A DNA stretch of 64,000 bases from Rhodovulum sp. (GTDB taxonomy: Bacteria; Pseudomonadota; Alphaproteobacteria; Rhodobacterales; Rhodobacteraceae): positions 1 to 64,000 of the forward strand of contig PALT01000024.1 in NCBI GenBank assembly GCA_002706605.1, written 5' to 3'. Shown piece by piece: positions 36,138-44,974 of this stretch. Made by a program: the position numbers and the translations under genes. Under the pieces are notes generated by a model. The model did not search any database. It saw nothing but the letters and a program-made list of their open reading frames with translations, and was not told where the DNA came from. Every line of letters begins with the position of its first letter. Position 1 is the stretch's first letter.

Positions 36138-36767
36138 ATGGCCGATCACACCCTAGCCGACCAGATCGCCGATCAACTGCGCCGCGACATCCTGCGGGGC
36201 AAGCTGAACCCCGGTGACCCGATCAAGGAACGCGACAACGCCGCCGAAATGGGCGTCAGCCGCACCCCCATGCGCGAGGCGATCCGCATTCTGGCCAAAG
36301 AGGGTCTGGTCACCCTGCGCCCCGCCCGCAGCCCCGTCATCGCCGCGCCCAGTGCCGCCGCTATCCGCGACCACCTAGAGGTGCTGATCGCGCTGGAAAT
36401 CCTGTCGGGCCGTCTGGCCTGTGCGCGCGCCAGCAGCGACGAGATCGACGCCATCGCCCTGATCCACGACGAACTGGTCGATGGCTATGACGATATGGAC
36501 CCGCTTGAGGCGTTTGAATTGGACATGCGGTTTCACCGCGCCATCGCGGCGGCGGCGCATAACGACGCCCTGATCCACACGCATTCGGCCTATCTGGCGC
36601 GGATGTGGCGGGCGCGGTTTCTGGCGGCGCAATCGCGGCGCAACCGTGAACGCGTCCTTGGCCATCATGGCGAAATCGTCACCGCCCTGCGCGCCCGCGA
36701 CGCCGAGGCCATCGCCCGTACAATCGAAACCCATCTGTCCGACCTGATGTCGGCCATTGACACTTAA
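36138..36767 (+). CDS. GntR-family (FCD/FadR-type) transcriptional regulator
   Basis: This 209-residue regulator has an N-terminal winged helix (LADQIADQLRRDILRGKLNPGD, then MGVSRTPMREAIRIL). The C-terminal all-helical FCD ligand-binding domain carries the acid and His residues used for metal-assisted ligand binding (ELDMRFHRAI, LGHHGEIV, ETHLSDLM). ATG 36138 with GAGG five bases upstream is preferred over GTG 36132. It lies between the flavoprotein and the FAH hydrolase in a tight plus-strand operon and probably represses this operon and the minus-strand aminotransferase through the two GGTATACC palindromes. The inducer is probably an intermediate organic acid. Confidence 0.9.
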   Translation: MADHTLADQIADQLRRDILRGKLNPGDPIKERDNAAEMGVSRTPMREAIRILAKEGLVTLRPARSPVIAAPSAAAIRDHLEVLIALEILSGRLACARASSDEIDAIALIHDELVDGYDDMDPLEAFELDMRFHRAIAAAAHNDALIHTHSAYLARMWRARFLAAQSRRNRERVLGHHGEIVTALRARDAEAIARTIETHLSDLMSAIDT

Positions 36768-36781
36768 CCCGAGGGAAACGC

Positions 36782-37624
36782 ATGAAACTTCTCCGCTATG
36801 GCCCCGCCGGTCAAGAACGCCCTGCCCTGTTGGACGCGGACGGGATTGTCCGTGATCTGTCCGCCCATGTCAGCGATTTCGCGGGCGACACCGCCACCAC
36901 CGCCGCCCTGTCCAAACTGGCCGAGATCGACCCGACCACCCTGCCCGCCGTGGACAATCCGGGCAGGATCGGGTCGCCGGTTGCCCGCGTGCCGAACTTT
37001 TTCTGCGTCGGTCTGAACTATGCCAAACACGCGGCCGAGTCTGGCATGGACCTGCCCACCGAACCGATCCTGTTTTCCAAGGCATCCTCGGCCCTGTCCG
37101 GTCCCAATGACCCGATCATCCTGCCCCGCGGGTCGGTGAAATCGGATTGGGAGGTAGAGCTTGGCATCGTTATCGGCGCCCCTGCCCATTACGTGTCCGA
37201 GGCCGACGCCCTGTCCCATGTCGCGGGCTATTGCACCATCAACGACGTGTCCGAGCGCGAATACCAGATTGAGCGCGGTGGCCAGTGGATCAAGGGCAAA
37301 TCCGCCCCCACCTATGGCCCCGTCGGCCCCTATCTGGTCACGCCGGATGAGGTGGGTGATCCCCAAAACCTTGACCTGTCGCTGTCCTTGAACGGTGAGG
37401 TCGTGCAGAATTCAAACACGTCTGACATGATCTTTGGCGTGGCGGAGATCATTTCCTACATGTCGCGGTTTATGCTGCTGCAACCCGGTGACGTGATTGC
37501 GACCGGCACGCCCTCGGGCGTGGGCATGGGTATGTCGCCGCAACGGTTCCTGCGCGCGGGCGATGTGGTCGAGCTTGAGGTTATAGGCCTTGGCCGCCAA
37601 CGCCAAGAGGTGCACGCGTCCTAA
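36782..37624 (+). CDS. Fumarylacetoacetate hydrolase-family protein
   Basis: This 280-residue protein carries the FAH catalytic domain from about residue 70. The metal ligands are likely in DWEVELGIVIG, and CTINDVSEREYQ, KSAPTYGPVGPYLVTPDE and IATGTPSGVGMG follow the family pattern. Relatives hydrolyse C-C bonds of 2,4-diketo acids (acylpyruvases and 2,4-diketo-3-deoxy-sugar-acid hydrolases) or act as isomerase/decarboxylases. GAGGGA gives a good ribosome-binding site, 14 bases after the regulator. With the D-2-hydroxyacid dehydrogenase next door, a diketo-acid hydrolase step making pyruvate plus another acid is the most natural reading, but the exact substrate is open. Confidence 0.87.
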   Translation: MKLLRYGPAGQERPALLDADGIVRDLSAHVSDFAGDTATTAALSKLAEIDPTTLPAVDNPGRIGSPVARVPNFFCVGLNYAKHAAESGMDLPTEPILFSKASSALSGPNDPIILPRGSVKSDWEVELGIVIGAPAHYVSEADALSHVAGYCTINDVSEREYQIERGGQWIKGKSAPTYGPVGPYLVTPDEVGDPQNLDLSLSLNGEVVQNSNTSDMIFGVAEIISYMSRFMLLQPGDVIATGTPSGVGMGMSPQRFLRAGDVVELEVIGLGRQRQEVHAS

Positions 37625-37632
37625 CCCCTTGC

Positions 37633-37655
37633 GCGGGCCTGTCCGTCAGGCCCGC
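37633..37655. terminator. Hairpin at convergent gene ends
   Basis: A perfect 9-bp stem pairs GCGGGCCTG (37633-37641) with CAGGCCCGC (37647-37655) around a 5-base loop. It overlaps the end of the aminotransferase gene. It lacks a T tract on either side, so it may be a weak terminator or an mRNA end-protecting structure. Confidence 0.5.
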
Positions 37656-38815
37656 AGCAGATCGCCGATCCGCTCCAGCGCGCGTTCGATGTTGGCTAGG
37701 CTATTGGCATAGGAAAACCGCACGAACCCCTCGCCCATGGCACCGAAACTGGTGCCCGCAACGGTCGCGACATGGCCTTTGGTCAGGAACAGGTCCTGTG
37801 CCTCACGCGCGTTCATTCCGGTGCCGGAAATATTCGGGAACGCATAAAACGCCCCCGCCGCATCGGCGCAGCGCACCCCGGGCAGGTCGTTCAGACCCGC
37901 GACGATGAACTGGCGACGGCGGTCGAACTCGGCGACCATTTCATGCACCGCGTCCTTGGATCCCGTCAGCGCCGCCAGACCCGCGAATTGCGCGGACGCA
38001 TTCACACAGGAATGGTCGTTGATGCACAGGCGCGTCACCTGCTCCACCAGTTGATCCGGCCAGACCGCATAGCCCAACCGCCAGCCCGTCATCGCATAGG
38101 TTTTCGACCACCCGTCCAGCACGATCAGACGGTCGCGGATTTCGGGATATTGCAGCAGGCTGACATGCTCGCGCCCGCCATAGAGCATCTGGCTATAAAT
38201 CTCGTCCGACATCAGGGCTACATGCAGATGGTCCTGCAGCCCCGCGACCAGCGCGTCAATCTCGGCCTTTGGCGTGACGCCGCCGGTGGGGTTGGCGGGG
38301 CTGTTGATGATGATCAAACGGGTGTTTTCGGTGATCTGCGACAGAACCTTTTCGGCGGAAAAGGCAAAGCCCTGATCCTCGGACAACTCAATCGGCACGG
38401 GCGTTGCGCCGGTGTATTTGATCACCGATTCATAGATCGGAAAGCCGGGGTTGGGATACATGATCTCGGCGCCTGGTTCGCCAAACATCAAAACCGCAAA
38501 GAACATCGTCGGCTTGCCCCCCGGTACGACAACGACATTGTCGGGGTTGACCGGCGCGCCGTGGCGGGTTTCCAGATCCTGCGCGACCGCCTCACGCAAC
38601 TGGGGCAGACCGTTCGCGGGGGTATAGCCGTGATGCCCGTCGGCCAGCGCCTTGATCCCCGCCTGAACGATATGATCGGGGGTTTTGAAATCCGGCTGAC
38701 CGATGCCAAGGTTGATGATGTCATGCCCCTGTGCGGCAAGCGCGTTGGCGCGCGCGAGAACCTCAAACGCGCTCTCGGTGCCCAGACGCGACATGGATGC
38801 GGCCAGTTTCAACAT
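37646..38815 (-). CDS. PLP-dependent class I/II aminotransferase
   Basis: This 389-residue fold-type I aminotransferase (aspartate aminotransferase superfamily) has INLGIGQPDFKTP, NSPANPTGG, the PLP-binding Lys in LDGWSKTYAMTGWRLGY, and a late RFSYANS whose Arg binds the substrate carboxylate. The start at 38815 follows a G-rich ribosome-binding site. A GGTATACC palindrome 57-72 bases upstream links it to the GntR regulator and the convergent dehydrogenase/FAH operon. It probably transaminates a keto acid made or used in that pathway. Specificity for alanine, aspartate or branched-chain substrates cannot be told from sequence. Confidence 0.9.
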   Translation of the reverse strand: MLKLAASMSRLGTESAFEVLARANALAAQGHDIINLGIGQPDFKTPDHIVQAGIKALADGHHGYTPANGLPQLREAVAQDLETRHGAPVNPDNVVVVPGGKPTMFFAVLMFGEPGAEIMYPNPGFPIYESVIKYTGATPVPIELSEDQGFAFSAEKVLSQITENTRLIIINSPANPTGGVTPKAEIDALVAGLQDHLHVALMSDEIYSQMLYGGREHVSLLQYPEIRDRLIVLDGWSKTYAMTGWRLGYAVWPDQLVEQVTRLCINDHSCVNASAQFAGLAALTGSKDAVHEMVAEFDRRRQFIVAGLNDLPGVRCADAAGAFYAFPNISGTGMNAREAQDLFLTKGHVATVAGTSFGAMGEGFVRFSYANSLANIERALERIGDLLRA

Positions 38816-38871
38816 GCGAAAATCCCCCCGTTCAAATCGGCAATGCCCGATGTATCGCCGATTAAACGGGG

Positions 38872-38887
38872 AAATGGTATACCGAAA
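38872..38887. promoter_or_regulatory. Second candidate GntR operator
   Basis: AAATGGTATACCGAAA contains the same AAATGGTATACC half as the 34721-34738 palindrome, with a perfect GGTATACC core and a degenerate right arm. It lies in the 87-base gap between aroE and the aminotransferase, upstream of the latter. Confidence 0.65.
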
Positions 38888-38902
38888 TGACCAATACGGG
38901 GA

Positions 38903-39721
38903 TCAGTCCAGAGGGACCTCAATCGCCTTGATCACCGGCGGCGTGTCGGGTCGCACACCGCGCCACCACAAAAACGCCTCGGCCGCCTGTTCGACCAGCA
39001 TCCCCGCCCCATCGACAACCTGCGCTACGCCCAAATCCCGGGCGGCGGCCAGAAATGGCGTCAGACCCTTGCCATAGACCATGTCATAGGCCAGCGTCAC
39101 GCCCGCAAACGCGCTGTCCGGCAGGGGCAGACGATGACCACTTAGGCCAGTTGAAGTGGCGTTGATGATGACGTCAAATCCACCGGTCACATCGTCGTAG
39201 GCACAGCCGGTGATCGGCCCGTGCGCGCTCAGACGTTCGGCAATCGCGCGGGCCTTACCGACAGATCGGTTCGCGATGACCAGTTCACTCACCCCCGCCT
39301 GCGCCAAGGGAAGCGCCGCGCCACGCGCCGCACCGCCCGCACCGGCGATCAGAACCCGCTTGCCCGCCAAGGGGGTGTTCAGGTTGACCTCAATATCGCG
39401 CAGCAACCCGATCCCGTCGAAATTCTCGGCCACGATGCGCCCGTCAATCACCGACAGGCAATTGGCCGCGCCGGTCAGGGCCGCGCCCTCCCGTCGTTCA
39501 TCGGCCATTTCATAGGCGTCGACCTTGAACGGGATGGTGATGTTGATCCCCAGACCACCGGCGTCAAAGAAATCGCGCGCCGCCTCGGCAAAGCCGTTCA
39601 ACGGGGCCGAAAAGGCCTCATAGCTCATGTCCTGACCGGTTTGCGCGGCAAAGGCCTGATGGATTGCAGGCGATTTGGAATGGGCAATCGGGTTGCCGAA
39701 AACGGCATAACGGTCGGTCAT
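38903..39721 (-). CDS. aroE: Shikimate dehydrogenase (NADP+)
   Basis: This 272-residue enzyme catalyses the reversible reduction of 3-dehydroshikimate to shikimate in aromatic amino-acid synthesis. The substrate-binding N-terminus has VFGNPIAHSKSPAIH, the catalytic Lys lies in ITIPFKVDAYE and the Asp partner in ENFDGIGLL (usually NTDG). The Rossmann motif is IAGAGGAARG, and ANRSVGKA fits the NADP phosphate site. It lies between the hyp genes and the aminotransferase. Because this region also handles catabolic acids, a quinate/shikimate-catabolic paralogue (YdiB-like) is possible. NFDG in place of NTDG is a mild departure that could mark such a paralogue. Confidence 0.88.
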   Translation of the reverse strand: MTDRYAVFGNPIAHSKSPAIHQAFAAQTGQDMSYEAFSAPLNGFAEAARDFFDAGGLGINITIPFKVDAYEMADERREGAALTGAANCLSVIDGRIVAENFDGIGLLRDIEVNLNTPLAGKRVLIAGAGGAARGAALPLAQAGVSELVIANRSVGKARAIAERLSAHGPITGCAYDDVTGGFDVIINATSTGLSGHRLPLPDSAFAGVTLAYDMVYGKGLTPFLAAARDLGVAQVVDGAGMLVEQAAEAFLWWRGVRPDTPPVIKAIEVPLD

Positions 39722-39767
39722 AGGATCAAACCTTGGCGCAAAACAAACGTGTCACGGACCCAAATCC

Positions 39768-39796
39768 GCGCAGGGCGGGGTTAAACCACCCTGCGC
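39768..39796. terminator. Hairpin after hypE
   Basis: A stem pairs GCGCAGGG (39768-39775) with CCCTGCGC (39789-39796), with an inner GGTT/AACC pairing in the loop. It lies downstream of hypE on the minus strand. The following T content is weak, so termination may be incomplete. Confidence 0.5.
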
Positions 39797-39804
39797 GCAA
39801 TTGA

Positions 39805-40845
39805 TCAACAGATACGCGGCAGTTGTTCGCCAACCAGCATATCGACGATGCGCGCGCCCCCGAACAGGGTGCGCATGGTGACGCGACCGGCCTCACCCGC
39901 ATGGGCGCGCCCGATCACAACCGCATCGCGACCTGCATCCGTGGCGCGCATCGCGGCCAGTGCGGCGTCGGCCTCATCCGCCGGAACGAAGACAACCAAC
40001 GTGCCCTCATTCGCCAGATAGAGCGGATCAAGGCCCAGAATTTCGCACACGCCCTTGACCTCGGGCCGCAGGGGCAGCGCGGTTTCCTCAATCTCGATGG
40101 CCAGTTTCGCGGCCTCTGCCATTTCGTTCAGGGCCGAAGCCACGCCGCCACGGGTCGCATCACGCGCCGCACGGGTGTTCGGTGCGGCGGCCAGAACCGT
40201 CTGCATCAGATGGCCCAAACCCTGACAATCCGACACGATATCGGTGCTCAGCGCCATGTCGCCCCGTGCCGCCAGAATGGCCGCGCCGTGATCGCCCAGA
40301 ACGCCGTTCACAATCGCCACATCTCCCGGTTGGATCAGGTCGGCGGACAGGTGGACATCGGGCGCAATCACGCCCACACCCGCCGTCGTCACGAACACCT
40401 TATCCGCGCTGCCGCGCCCGACGACCTTGGTGTCGCCGGTGACGATGCGCACGCCCGCCTTGTCGGCCTCTGCCTTCATGCTGGCGACGATGCGTTCCAG
40501 CAAGGCGATCTCGGTGCCCTCTTCGATGATAAACGCCGCCGACAGCCACAGGGGTTTCGCGCCCCCCACGGCGAGATCGTTGACCGTGCCGCAGACCGCG
40601 ATCTTGCCGATGTCGCCACCCGGAAACTCAATCGGATCAACGACAAAGCTGTCCGTGGTGAACGCCAAACGCGCGCCCGGTTCCTGAATGGCGTCGTTCA
40701 TCAGACGCGCCTGATCCTCCATCGAAGCGGGTTCGAACACGGAAGTGAACACATGTTCAATTAAGTCGCGCATCGCCTTGCCCCCGCCCCCATGGGACAG
40801 GGTCACCCGTTGATCGCGCAGCTTGGGTCGGGACATCATGTTCAT
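39805..40845 (-). CDS. hypE: Hydrogenase maturation protein HypE
   Basis: This 346-residue PurM-like ATP-dependent dehydratase forms the thiocyanate on its C-terminal Cys that becomes the CN- ligands of the [NiFe] site. The glycine-rich N-terminal SHGGGGKAMRDLI, the ATP-site motifs TDSFVV and GTVNDLAVGGAKP, and the essential terminal PRIC are all present. It overlaps hypD by ATGA and is the last gene of the hup-hyp minus-strand locus. HypF (53326-55569) supplies the carbamoyl group; HypC and HypD accept the cyanide. Confidence 0.97.
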   Translation of the reverse strand: MNMMSRPKLRDQRVTLSHGGGGKAMRDLIEHVFTSVFEPASMEDQARLMNDAIQEPGARLAFTTDSFVVDPIEFPGGDIGKIAVCGTVNDLAVGGAKPLWLSAAFIIEEGTEIALLERIVASMKAEADKAGVRIVTGDTKVVGRGSADKVFVTTAGVGVIAPDVHLSADLIQPGDVAIVNGVLGDHGAAILAARGDMALSTDIVSDCQGLGHLMQTVLAAAPNTRAARDATRGGVASALNEMAEAAKLAIEIEETALPLRPEVKGVCEILGLDPLYLANEGTLVVFVPADEADAALAAMRATDAGRDAVVIGRAHAGEAGRVTMRTLFGGARIVDMLVGEQLPRIC

Positions 40846-41984
40846 TCCGCCACCTCGGACACGCGCGCGCCACCGTATTGATAGTATGCGGCACAGGCGC
40901 CCTCGGAACTGACCATCAGCGCGCCCAGCGGCATTTCAGGCGTACAGCCCTTGCCGAATTGCGGACAGGCCACGGGCTTGATCCGGCCGGTCATCACCTG
41001 CCCACAGGCACAGCCCTCGGGCTCTTCAACATGGCGCGGACCCGCACCATAGCCGATGCCAAACTTTTCCTCGGCGTCATGGGCGCGGTATTTCTCGCGA
41101 ATGCGCAGGCCGCTGACGTCGATCTCGCCCAAGCCGCGCCATTCAAACGACGGGCGGGTTTCATAGACGTCGTCAATCGCCGCAATAGACACGGGGTTGC
41201 CGTGATCGGGCACCACGCGGGAATATTGGTTTTCAATCTCGGCGCGGCCATCGCGGATTTGCTCCAGCACCATCAGGACCGATTGCAACAGGTCCAGCGG
41301 TTCGAACCCCGCCACGACCAGAGGCTTGCCGTAATCGCGCGCGATGAACTGATAGGGTTCGATCCCGATCACCATCGACACGTGGCCCGGCCCGACAAAG
41401 CCATCAAGGATCATATGCGGATCGTCCAGCAGCGCCTTAAGGGGCGGCGGCACCGTGATGTGGTTACAGAAGACGGTGAAATTGGTCAGACCTTCGCGCG
41501 CGGCCTGTTGGATCGACAGCGCGGTCGAGGGCGTTGTCGTCTCAAACCCAAGGCCAAAGAACACGACCTCCCGATCGGGATTGCGCCGCGCCAGTTCCAG
41601 CGCGTCCAGCGGTGAATAGACCATGCGGATATCTGCGCCGTCCGCCTTGGCCTGCAGCAGGCTCTTGCGGGTGCCGGGCACGCGCATCGCATCGCCGAAG
41701 GTGGTGAAAATCACCTCGGGGCGTTCGGCCAGTTGCACGCATTCATCCACGCGGCTGATCGGCAGAACACAGACCGGACAGCCCGGACCGTGAATGAATT
41801 CAATGCCTTCGGGCGTCAGCTTGTCCAGACCATAGCGGAAAATCGCATGGGTATGCCCGCCGCAGATTTCCATGATGTAGACCGGCTTTTCCTTGGTCGC
41901 GCCGATCTGATCGACGACCGCGCCGATGCGCTCCAACAGGGCCTTGGCAGCCTTGGGATCGCGAAATTCGTCTGCGTATTTCAT
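40842..41984 (-). CDS. hypD: Hydrogenase maturation protein HypD
   Basis: This 380-residue [4Fe-4S] protein, with HypC, holds the iron on which the Fe(CN)2CO unit is assembled. Conserved elements include ICGGHTHAIFRYG, IHGPGCPVCVLP, GFETTTPSTA, FVGPGHVSMVIG and the C-terminal Cys cluster region (EGCACGQVM, ACPQFGKGCTPE). It overlaps hypC by ATGA and hypE by ATGA, so the three are translationally coupled. Confidence 0.97.
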   Translation of the reverse strand: MKYADEFRDPKAAKALLERIGAVVDQIGATKEKPVYIMEICGGHTHAIFRYGLDKLTPEGIEFIHGPGCPVCVLPISRVDECVQLAERPEVIFTTFGDAMRVPGTRKSLLQAKADGADIRMVYSPLDALELARRNPDREVVFFGLGFETTTPSTALSIQQAAREGLTNFTVFCNHITVPPPLKALLDDPHMILDGFVGPGHVSMVIGIEPYQFIARDYGKPLVVAGFEPLDLLQSVLMVLEQIRDGRAEIENQYSRVVPDHGNPVSIAAIDDVYETRPSFEWRGLGEIDVSGLRIREKYRAHDAEEKFGIGYGAGPRHVEEPEGCACGQVMTGRIKPVACPQFGKGCTPEMPLGALMVSSEGACAAYYQYGGARVSEVAE

Positions 41985-42277
41985 GCCTCTGCCCCCTCCT
42001 TCATGGCCTCTTGACCTGCGGCCATCGCCTCAAGCTCTTCTTGCACCTCGCCCAAGGCATGTAGCGCCTCTAGGGTCGCGGCCGCCTCGTCCTCGTCGAT
42101 GCGGCTCATAGCGAAACCGACGTGGATCAACGCCCATGCGCCGACCAGATCGCTCAGCGGGCCGTCGGCGATACAGGCGACGCTGACCTCGCGGCGCACG
42201 CCCGACACGTCGGCCATGGCCATCAGGCGGCTTTCGTCCGTGATTTCAACGATTTGCCCAGGGATGCCCAAACACAT
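41981..42277 (-). CDS. hypC: Hydrogenase maturation chaperone HypC
   Basis: This 98-residue HypC/HupF-family chaperone starts MCLGIPGQIVEI, with the essential Cys2 that carries iron to the large subunit. VGAWALIHVGFAMSRID is the typical beta-barrel closing strand. An acidic C-terminal tail of about 30 residues is longer than in minimal HypC. A related HupF is encoded at 47961-48281, so the locus has both chaperones, as in R. capsulatus. Confidence 0.96.
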   Translation of the reverse strand: MCLGIPGQIVEITDESRLMAMADVSGVRREVSVACIADGPLSDLVGAWALIHVGFAMSRIDEDEAAATLEALHALGEVQEELEAMAAGQEAMKEGAEA

Positions 42278-42279
42278 GC

Positions 42280-43767
42280 CTATTCCTCCTCATCATCGGC
42301 GCCTGCCGAGGCGCGACTTGGTTCCGCAATGCCATAGCGGTCGATTTTCGCCCGCAGGCCCACCCGCGACAGGCCCAGTTCATTGGCCGCGCGGCTTTTG
42401 TTCCATTTCAGACGGGTCAGGGTTTCGCGCAGGATGCGCATCTCGATCTGTTCGACCCGATCCTTAAGGGTCCCCTCACCGACCAGAACGGTGTCCAGAC
42501 GTTCATCCGTCCCCTCATCCCCCGGTGCGGCCTGCAAGATGTGGCGCGAGATCAGTTCGGGCCCCAGAATGCTGGCCTGACTAAAGATCAACATGCGCAC
42601 CATCTCGTTTTCCAACTCGCGCAGGTTGCCGGGCCAGTCATAGTTCTCCAGAAACTTGACCGCATCGTCGGACAGACCGTGCACGGGTTTGCCGTGGGTC
42701 GAGGCCGCGTCGAACAACAGGCTCTGCGCCAATAGGGGCACATCGCACCGCCGCGCCCGCAGCGAAGGCACCGCCAGAACCGCCATCGACAGCGCATAGT
42801 AAAGATCACTGCGAAACGCGCCGCGCGCGACCTCTAGGCGCAGATCCTTGGACGAGCCGGTCAACAGGCGCACGTCCGATCGCAGTACCTCATGCCCGCC
42901 GACGGGGCGGAAACTGCCGTCCCGCGCGAACCGCATCAGCGCCAGTTGCAAACGCGGGCTAAGGTCCGCGATCCCGTTGATGAACAGCGTTCCGCGATCC
43001 GCCTTTTGCAGCAGCCCGACCTTGTTCGTCTGGATGCCCTGCACCGCCCCGCGCCGCGCGCCGAACAGTTCCAGTTCAAGGATTTCGTCCTCAACCCCGA
43101 TACAGTTGATCTCGTGAAACGGCCGGTCCGAGCGCAGCGACCCGTAATGCATCGCCCGCGCCAGCGCGGTTTTCCCCGTCCCCGGTTCGCCCGAGATCAG
43201 GACCGGCACGTCAAAGCTTGCGAATTGGCGGGCCTGCGCGATCACCGCATTCATCGGCGAATTCGGACCGCGCAGCACGTTTTCGAACCCCAACCCCTCG
43301 CGCAGCGCCTTACGTTGCTCTTCGAGCTTGGTTTCCACGTTGCGCGACAGGTATCGCATTTCCAGCGACAGCCGTTCGTGATCGCGGTTCAACCGGAACA
43401 GATCGGCCGCGTTTTTCGCCGCCATGACCAGTTGATCGGGATGCCACGGTTTCGTCAGGAACTGATAGATGCCCGCGTCATTGATCGCGGCGATCATGTC
43501 GCTGGTCTCGGTATAGCCGGTGATGATGACGCGGATGGTTTCGGGCCACCGGTCGCGCACCCCGGTCAGGAATTCGACCCCGCTGCGCCCCGGCATCCGC
43601 TGGTCGCAAAAGATCACCTGCACGAAATGCTCTTCCATGATCTTGGTCGCCTCATCCGCGTTCAATGCGGTCAGACAGTCAAAATCATCCTCCAGCGCCA
43701 TGCGCATCGCCTGAAGCGAATGCGCCTCGTCATCAACCAACAGGATGCTTGGCAACGGGTCGGACAT
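42280..43767 (-). CDS. hupR: Hydrogenase response regulator HupR (NtrC family)
   Basis: This 495-residue regulator has a receiver domain (SILLVDDEA, phospho-Asp in [19 protein letters not shown]), a AAA+ domain (Walker [11 protein letters not shown]) and a C-terminal Fis-type helix-turn-helix ([20 protein letters not shown]). The sigma54-contacting GAFTGA loop is not recognisable: the matching segment reads [12 protein letters not shown]. capsulatus HupR is likewise known to work with the housekeeping RNA polymerase and to be active when unphosphorylated. Partner kinase HupT and H2 sensor HupUV are at 55664-59438. Targets are expected upstream of hupS. Confidence 0.95.
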   Translation of the reverse strand: MSDPLPSILLVDDEAHSLQAMRMALEDDFDCLTALNADEATKIMEEHFVQVIFCDQRMPGRSGVEFLTGVRDRWPETIRVIITGYTETSDMIAAINDAGIYQFLTKPWHPDQLVMAAKNAADLFRLNRDHERLSLEMRYLSRNVETKLEEQRKALREGLGFENVLRGPNSPMNAVIAQARQFASFDVPVLISGEPGTGKTALARAMHYGSLRSDRPFHEINCIGVEDEILELELFGARRGAVQGIQTNKVGLLQKADRGTLFINGIADLSPRLQLALMRFARDGSFRPVGGHEVLRSDVRLLTGSSKDLRLEVARGAFRSDLYYALSMAVLAVPSLRARRCDVPLLAQSLLFDAASTHGKPVHGLSDDAVKFLENYDWPGNLRELENEMVRMLIFSQASILGPELISRHILQAAPGDEGTDERLDTVLVGEGTLKDRVEQIEMRILRETLTRLKWNKSRAANELGLSRVGLRAKIDRYGIAEPSRASAGADDEEE

Positions 43768-43769
43768 GG

Positions 43770-44633
43770 TTATTCCGCCGCCTCAGCGTTCGATTTGGCC
43801 GCAAGGTTCGTGCGCAGCCACGCCAGCCAATCCTGCATGCCCTCGCCCGTGCGGGCCGAAACGCGGATCACCTCAATGGTGGGGTTCACGCGGCGCAGGT
43901 TGGTTTCATAGAGGTCCAGATCAATGTCGCAATGCGGCGCCAGATCGACCTTGTTCAACAGGGCAACGCGCGCGGCGGTGAACATATCGGGGTATTTCAA
44001 CGGCTTATCTTCGCCCTCGGTCACCGACAGGATCGCGATCTTGCAATCCTCACCCAGATCGAATGCCGCCGGACAGACAAGGTTGCCGACGTTTTCGATA
44101 AACAGGATCGAGCCCGCCTGAAGGTCCAGATGCTCCATCGCGTGGCCGACCATATGGCCGTCCAGATGACAGCCCTTGCCGGTATTGACCTGAACCGCGG
44201 GGGCACCGGTCGCACGGATGCGGTCGGCGTCATTGGCGGTCTGCTGGTCACCCTCGATCACGGCCAGCGGTTGATCGCCAAGCGCCTCAATCGTTTTGCA
44301 CAGCAGGGTCGTTTTCCCCGATCCGGGCGAGGACACAAGGTTCACCGCCAGAATGCCGCGCCCACCCAGAACCGCGCGGTTTACGTCGGCATAGCGGTCG
44401 TTTTTCGCCAAGATGTCGGTCTCGATCTCGATCAACCGGTCCTGCGTCATGCCGGGCACTTCGGTGCCAGCGGGGCCGTGGCCGAAATGGATGTCACCGC
44501 TGTGGTGATGGTGGTGCCCATGATCGTGGTCATGGTGATGATGATGATGCCCGTGTCCATGCCCGTGCCCGTGATCATGGCTATGGGCGTTGCCCTCGAC
44601 GCTTCCGGTTCCGCATCCGCATACAGTGCACAT
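43770..44633 (-). CDS. hypB: Nickel-binding GTPase HypB
   Basis: This 287-residue GTPase inserts nickel into the hydrogenase large subunit. The N-terminal CTVCGCGTG is the high-affinity metal motif. It is followed by a His-rich stretch (about 20 His within residues 17-55) that probably stores nickel. The SIMIBI GTPase domain has Walker [22 protein letters not shown] with the GTPase metal site, and LLNKVDLA for guanine. It overlaps hypA by one base. Confidence 0.97.
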   Translation of the reverse strand: MCTVCGCGTGSVEGNAHSHDHGHGHGHGHHHHHHDHDHGHHHHHSGDIHFGHGPAGTEVPGMTQDRLIEIETDILAKNDRYADVNRAVLGGRGILAVNLVSSPGSGKTTLLCKTIEALGDQPLAVIEGDQQTANDADRIRATGAPAVQVNTGKGCHLDGHMVGHAMEHLDLQAGSILFIENVGNLVCPAAFDLGEDCKIAILSVTEGEDKPLKYPDMFTAARVALLNKVDLAPHCDIDLDLYETNLRRVNPTIEVIRVSARTGEGMQDWLAWLRTNLAAKSNAEAAE

Positions 44634-44974
44634 CAGACCACCTCCAAATCTTTGATCCGCATTTCATCACCGGCGGTCGGCATCAACTTGCCCCCGCCGC
44701 AGGTCGGACAGGGATCCAACCTGTCCTGAATTTCCACCTCGGCCACGCAATCATAGCACATGGCCCGCCCCGGCAGGTCGATCATGATCAGCTTGGCCCC
44801 CTCGGCCACACTGCCGCGCATGACGACGTCAAAGGCGAATTCCAGCGCGGGTTTTTCCACGCCCGAGAACCGGCCGATTTCCACGCGCACGGTCTTTATC
44901 GCCTTGATCTCGTGCTTGGCCGCCTGATCCTCGATGACTGTGCGAATACCCTCGCACAGGGACATCTCATGCAT
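44633..44974 (-). CDS. hypA: Nickel chaperone HypA
   Basis: This 113-residue protein starts [10 protein letters not shown], with His2 as nickel ligand. The C-terminal half has a zinc site made of CYDC and CPTC pairs. It delivers nickel with HypB and is coupled to hypB and to hupK by short overlaps. Confidence 0.97.
   Translation of the reverse strand: MHEMSLCEGIRTVIEDQAAKHEIKAIKTVRVEIGRFSGVEKPALEFAFDVVMRGSVAEGAKLIMIDLPGRAMCYDCVAEVEIQDRLDPCPTCGGGKLMPTAGDEMRIKDLEVV

Noticed and set aside
42280-43767. Sigma54-dependent activator call for HupR
   Set aside because: The GAFTGA loop is replaced by GARRGAVQG, so sigma54 dependence is not supported.
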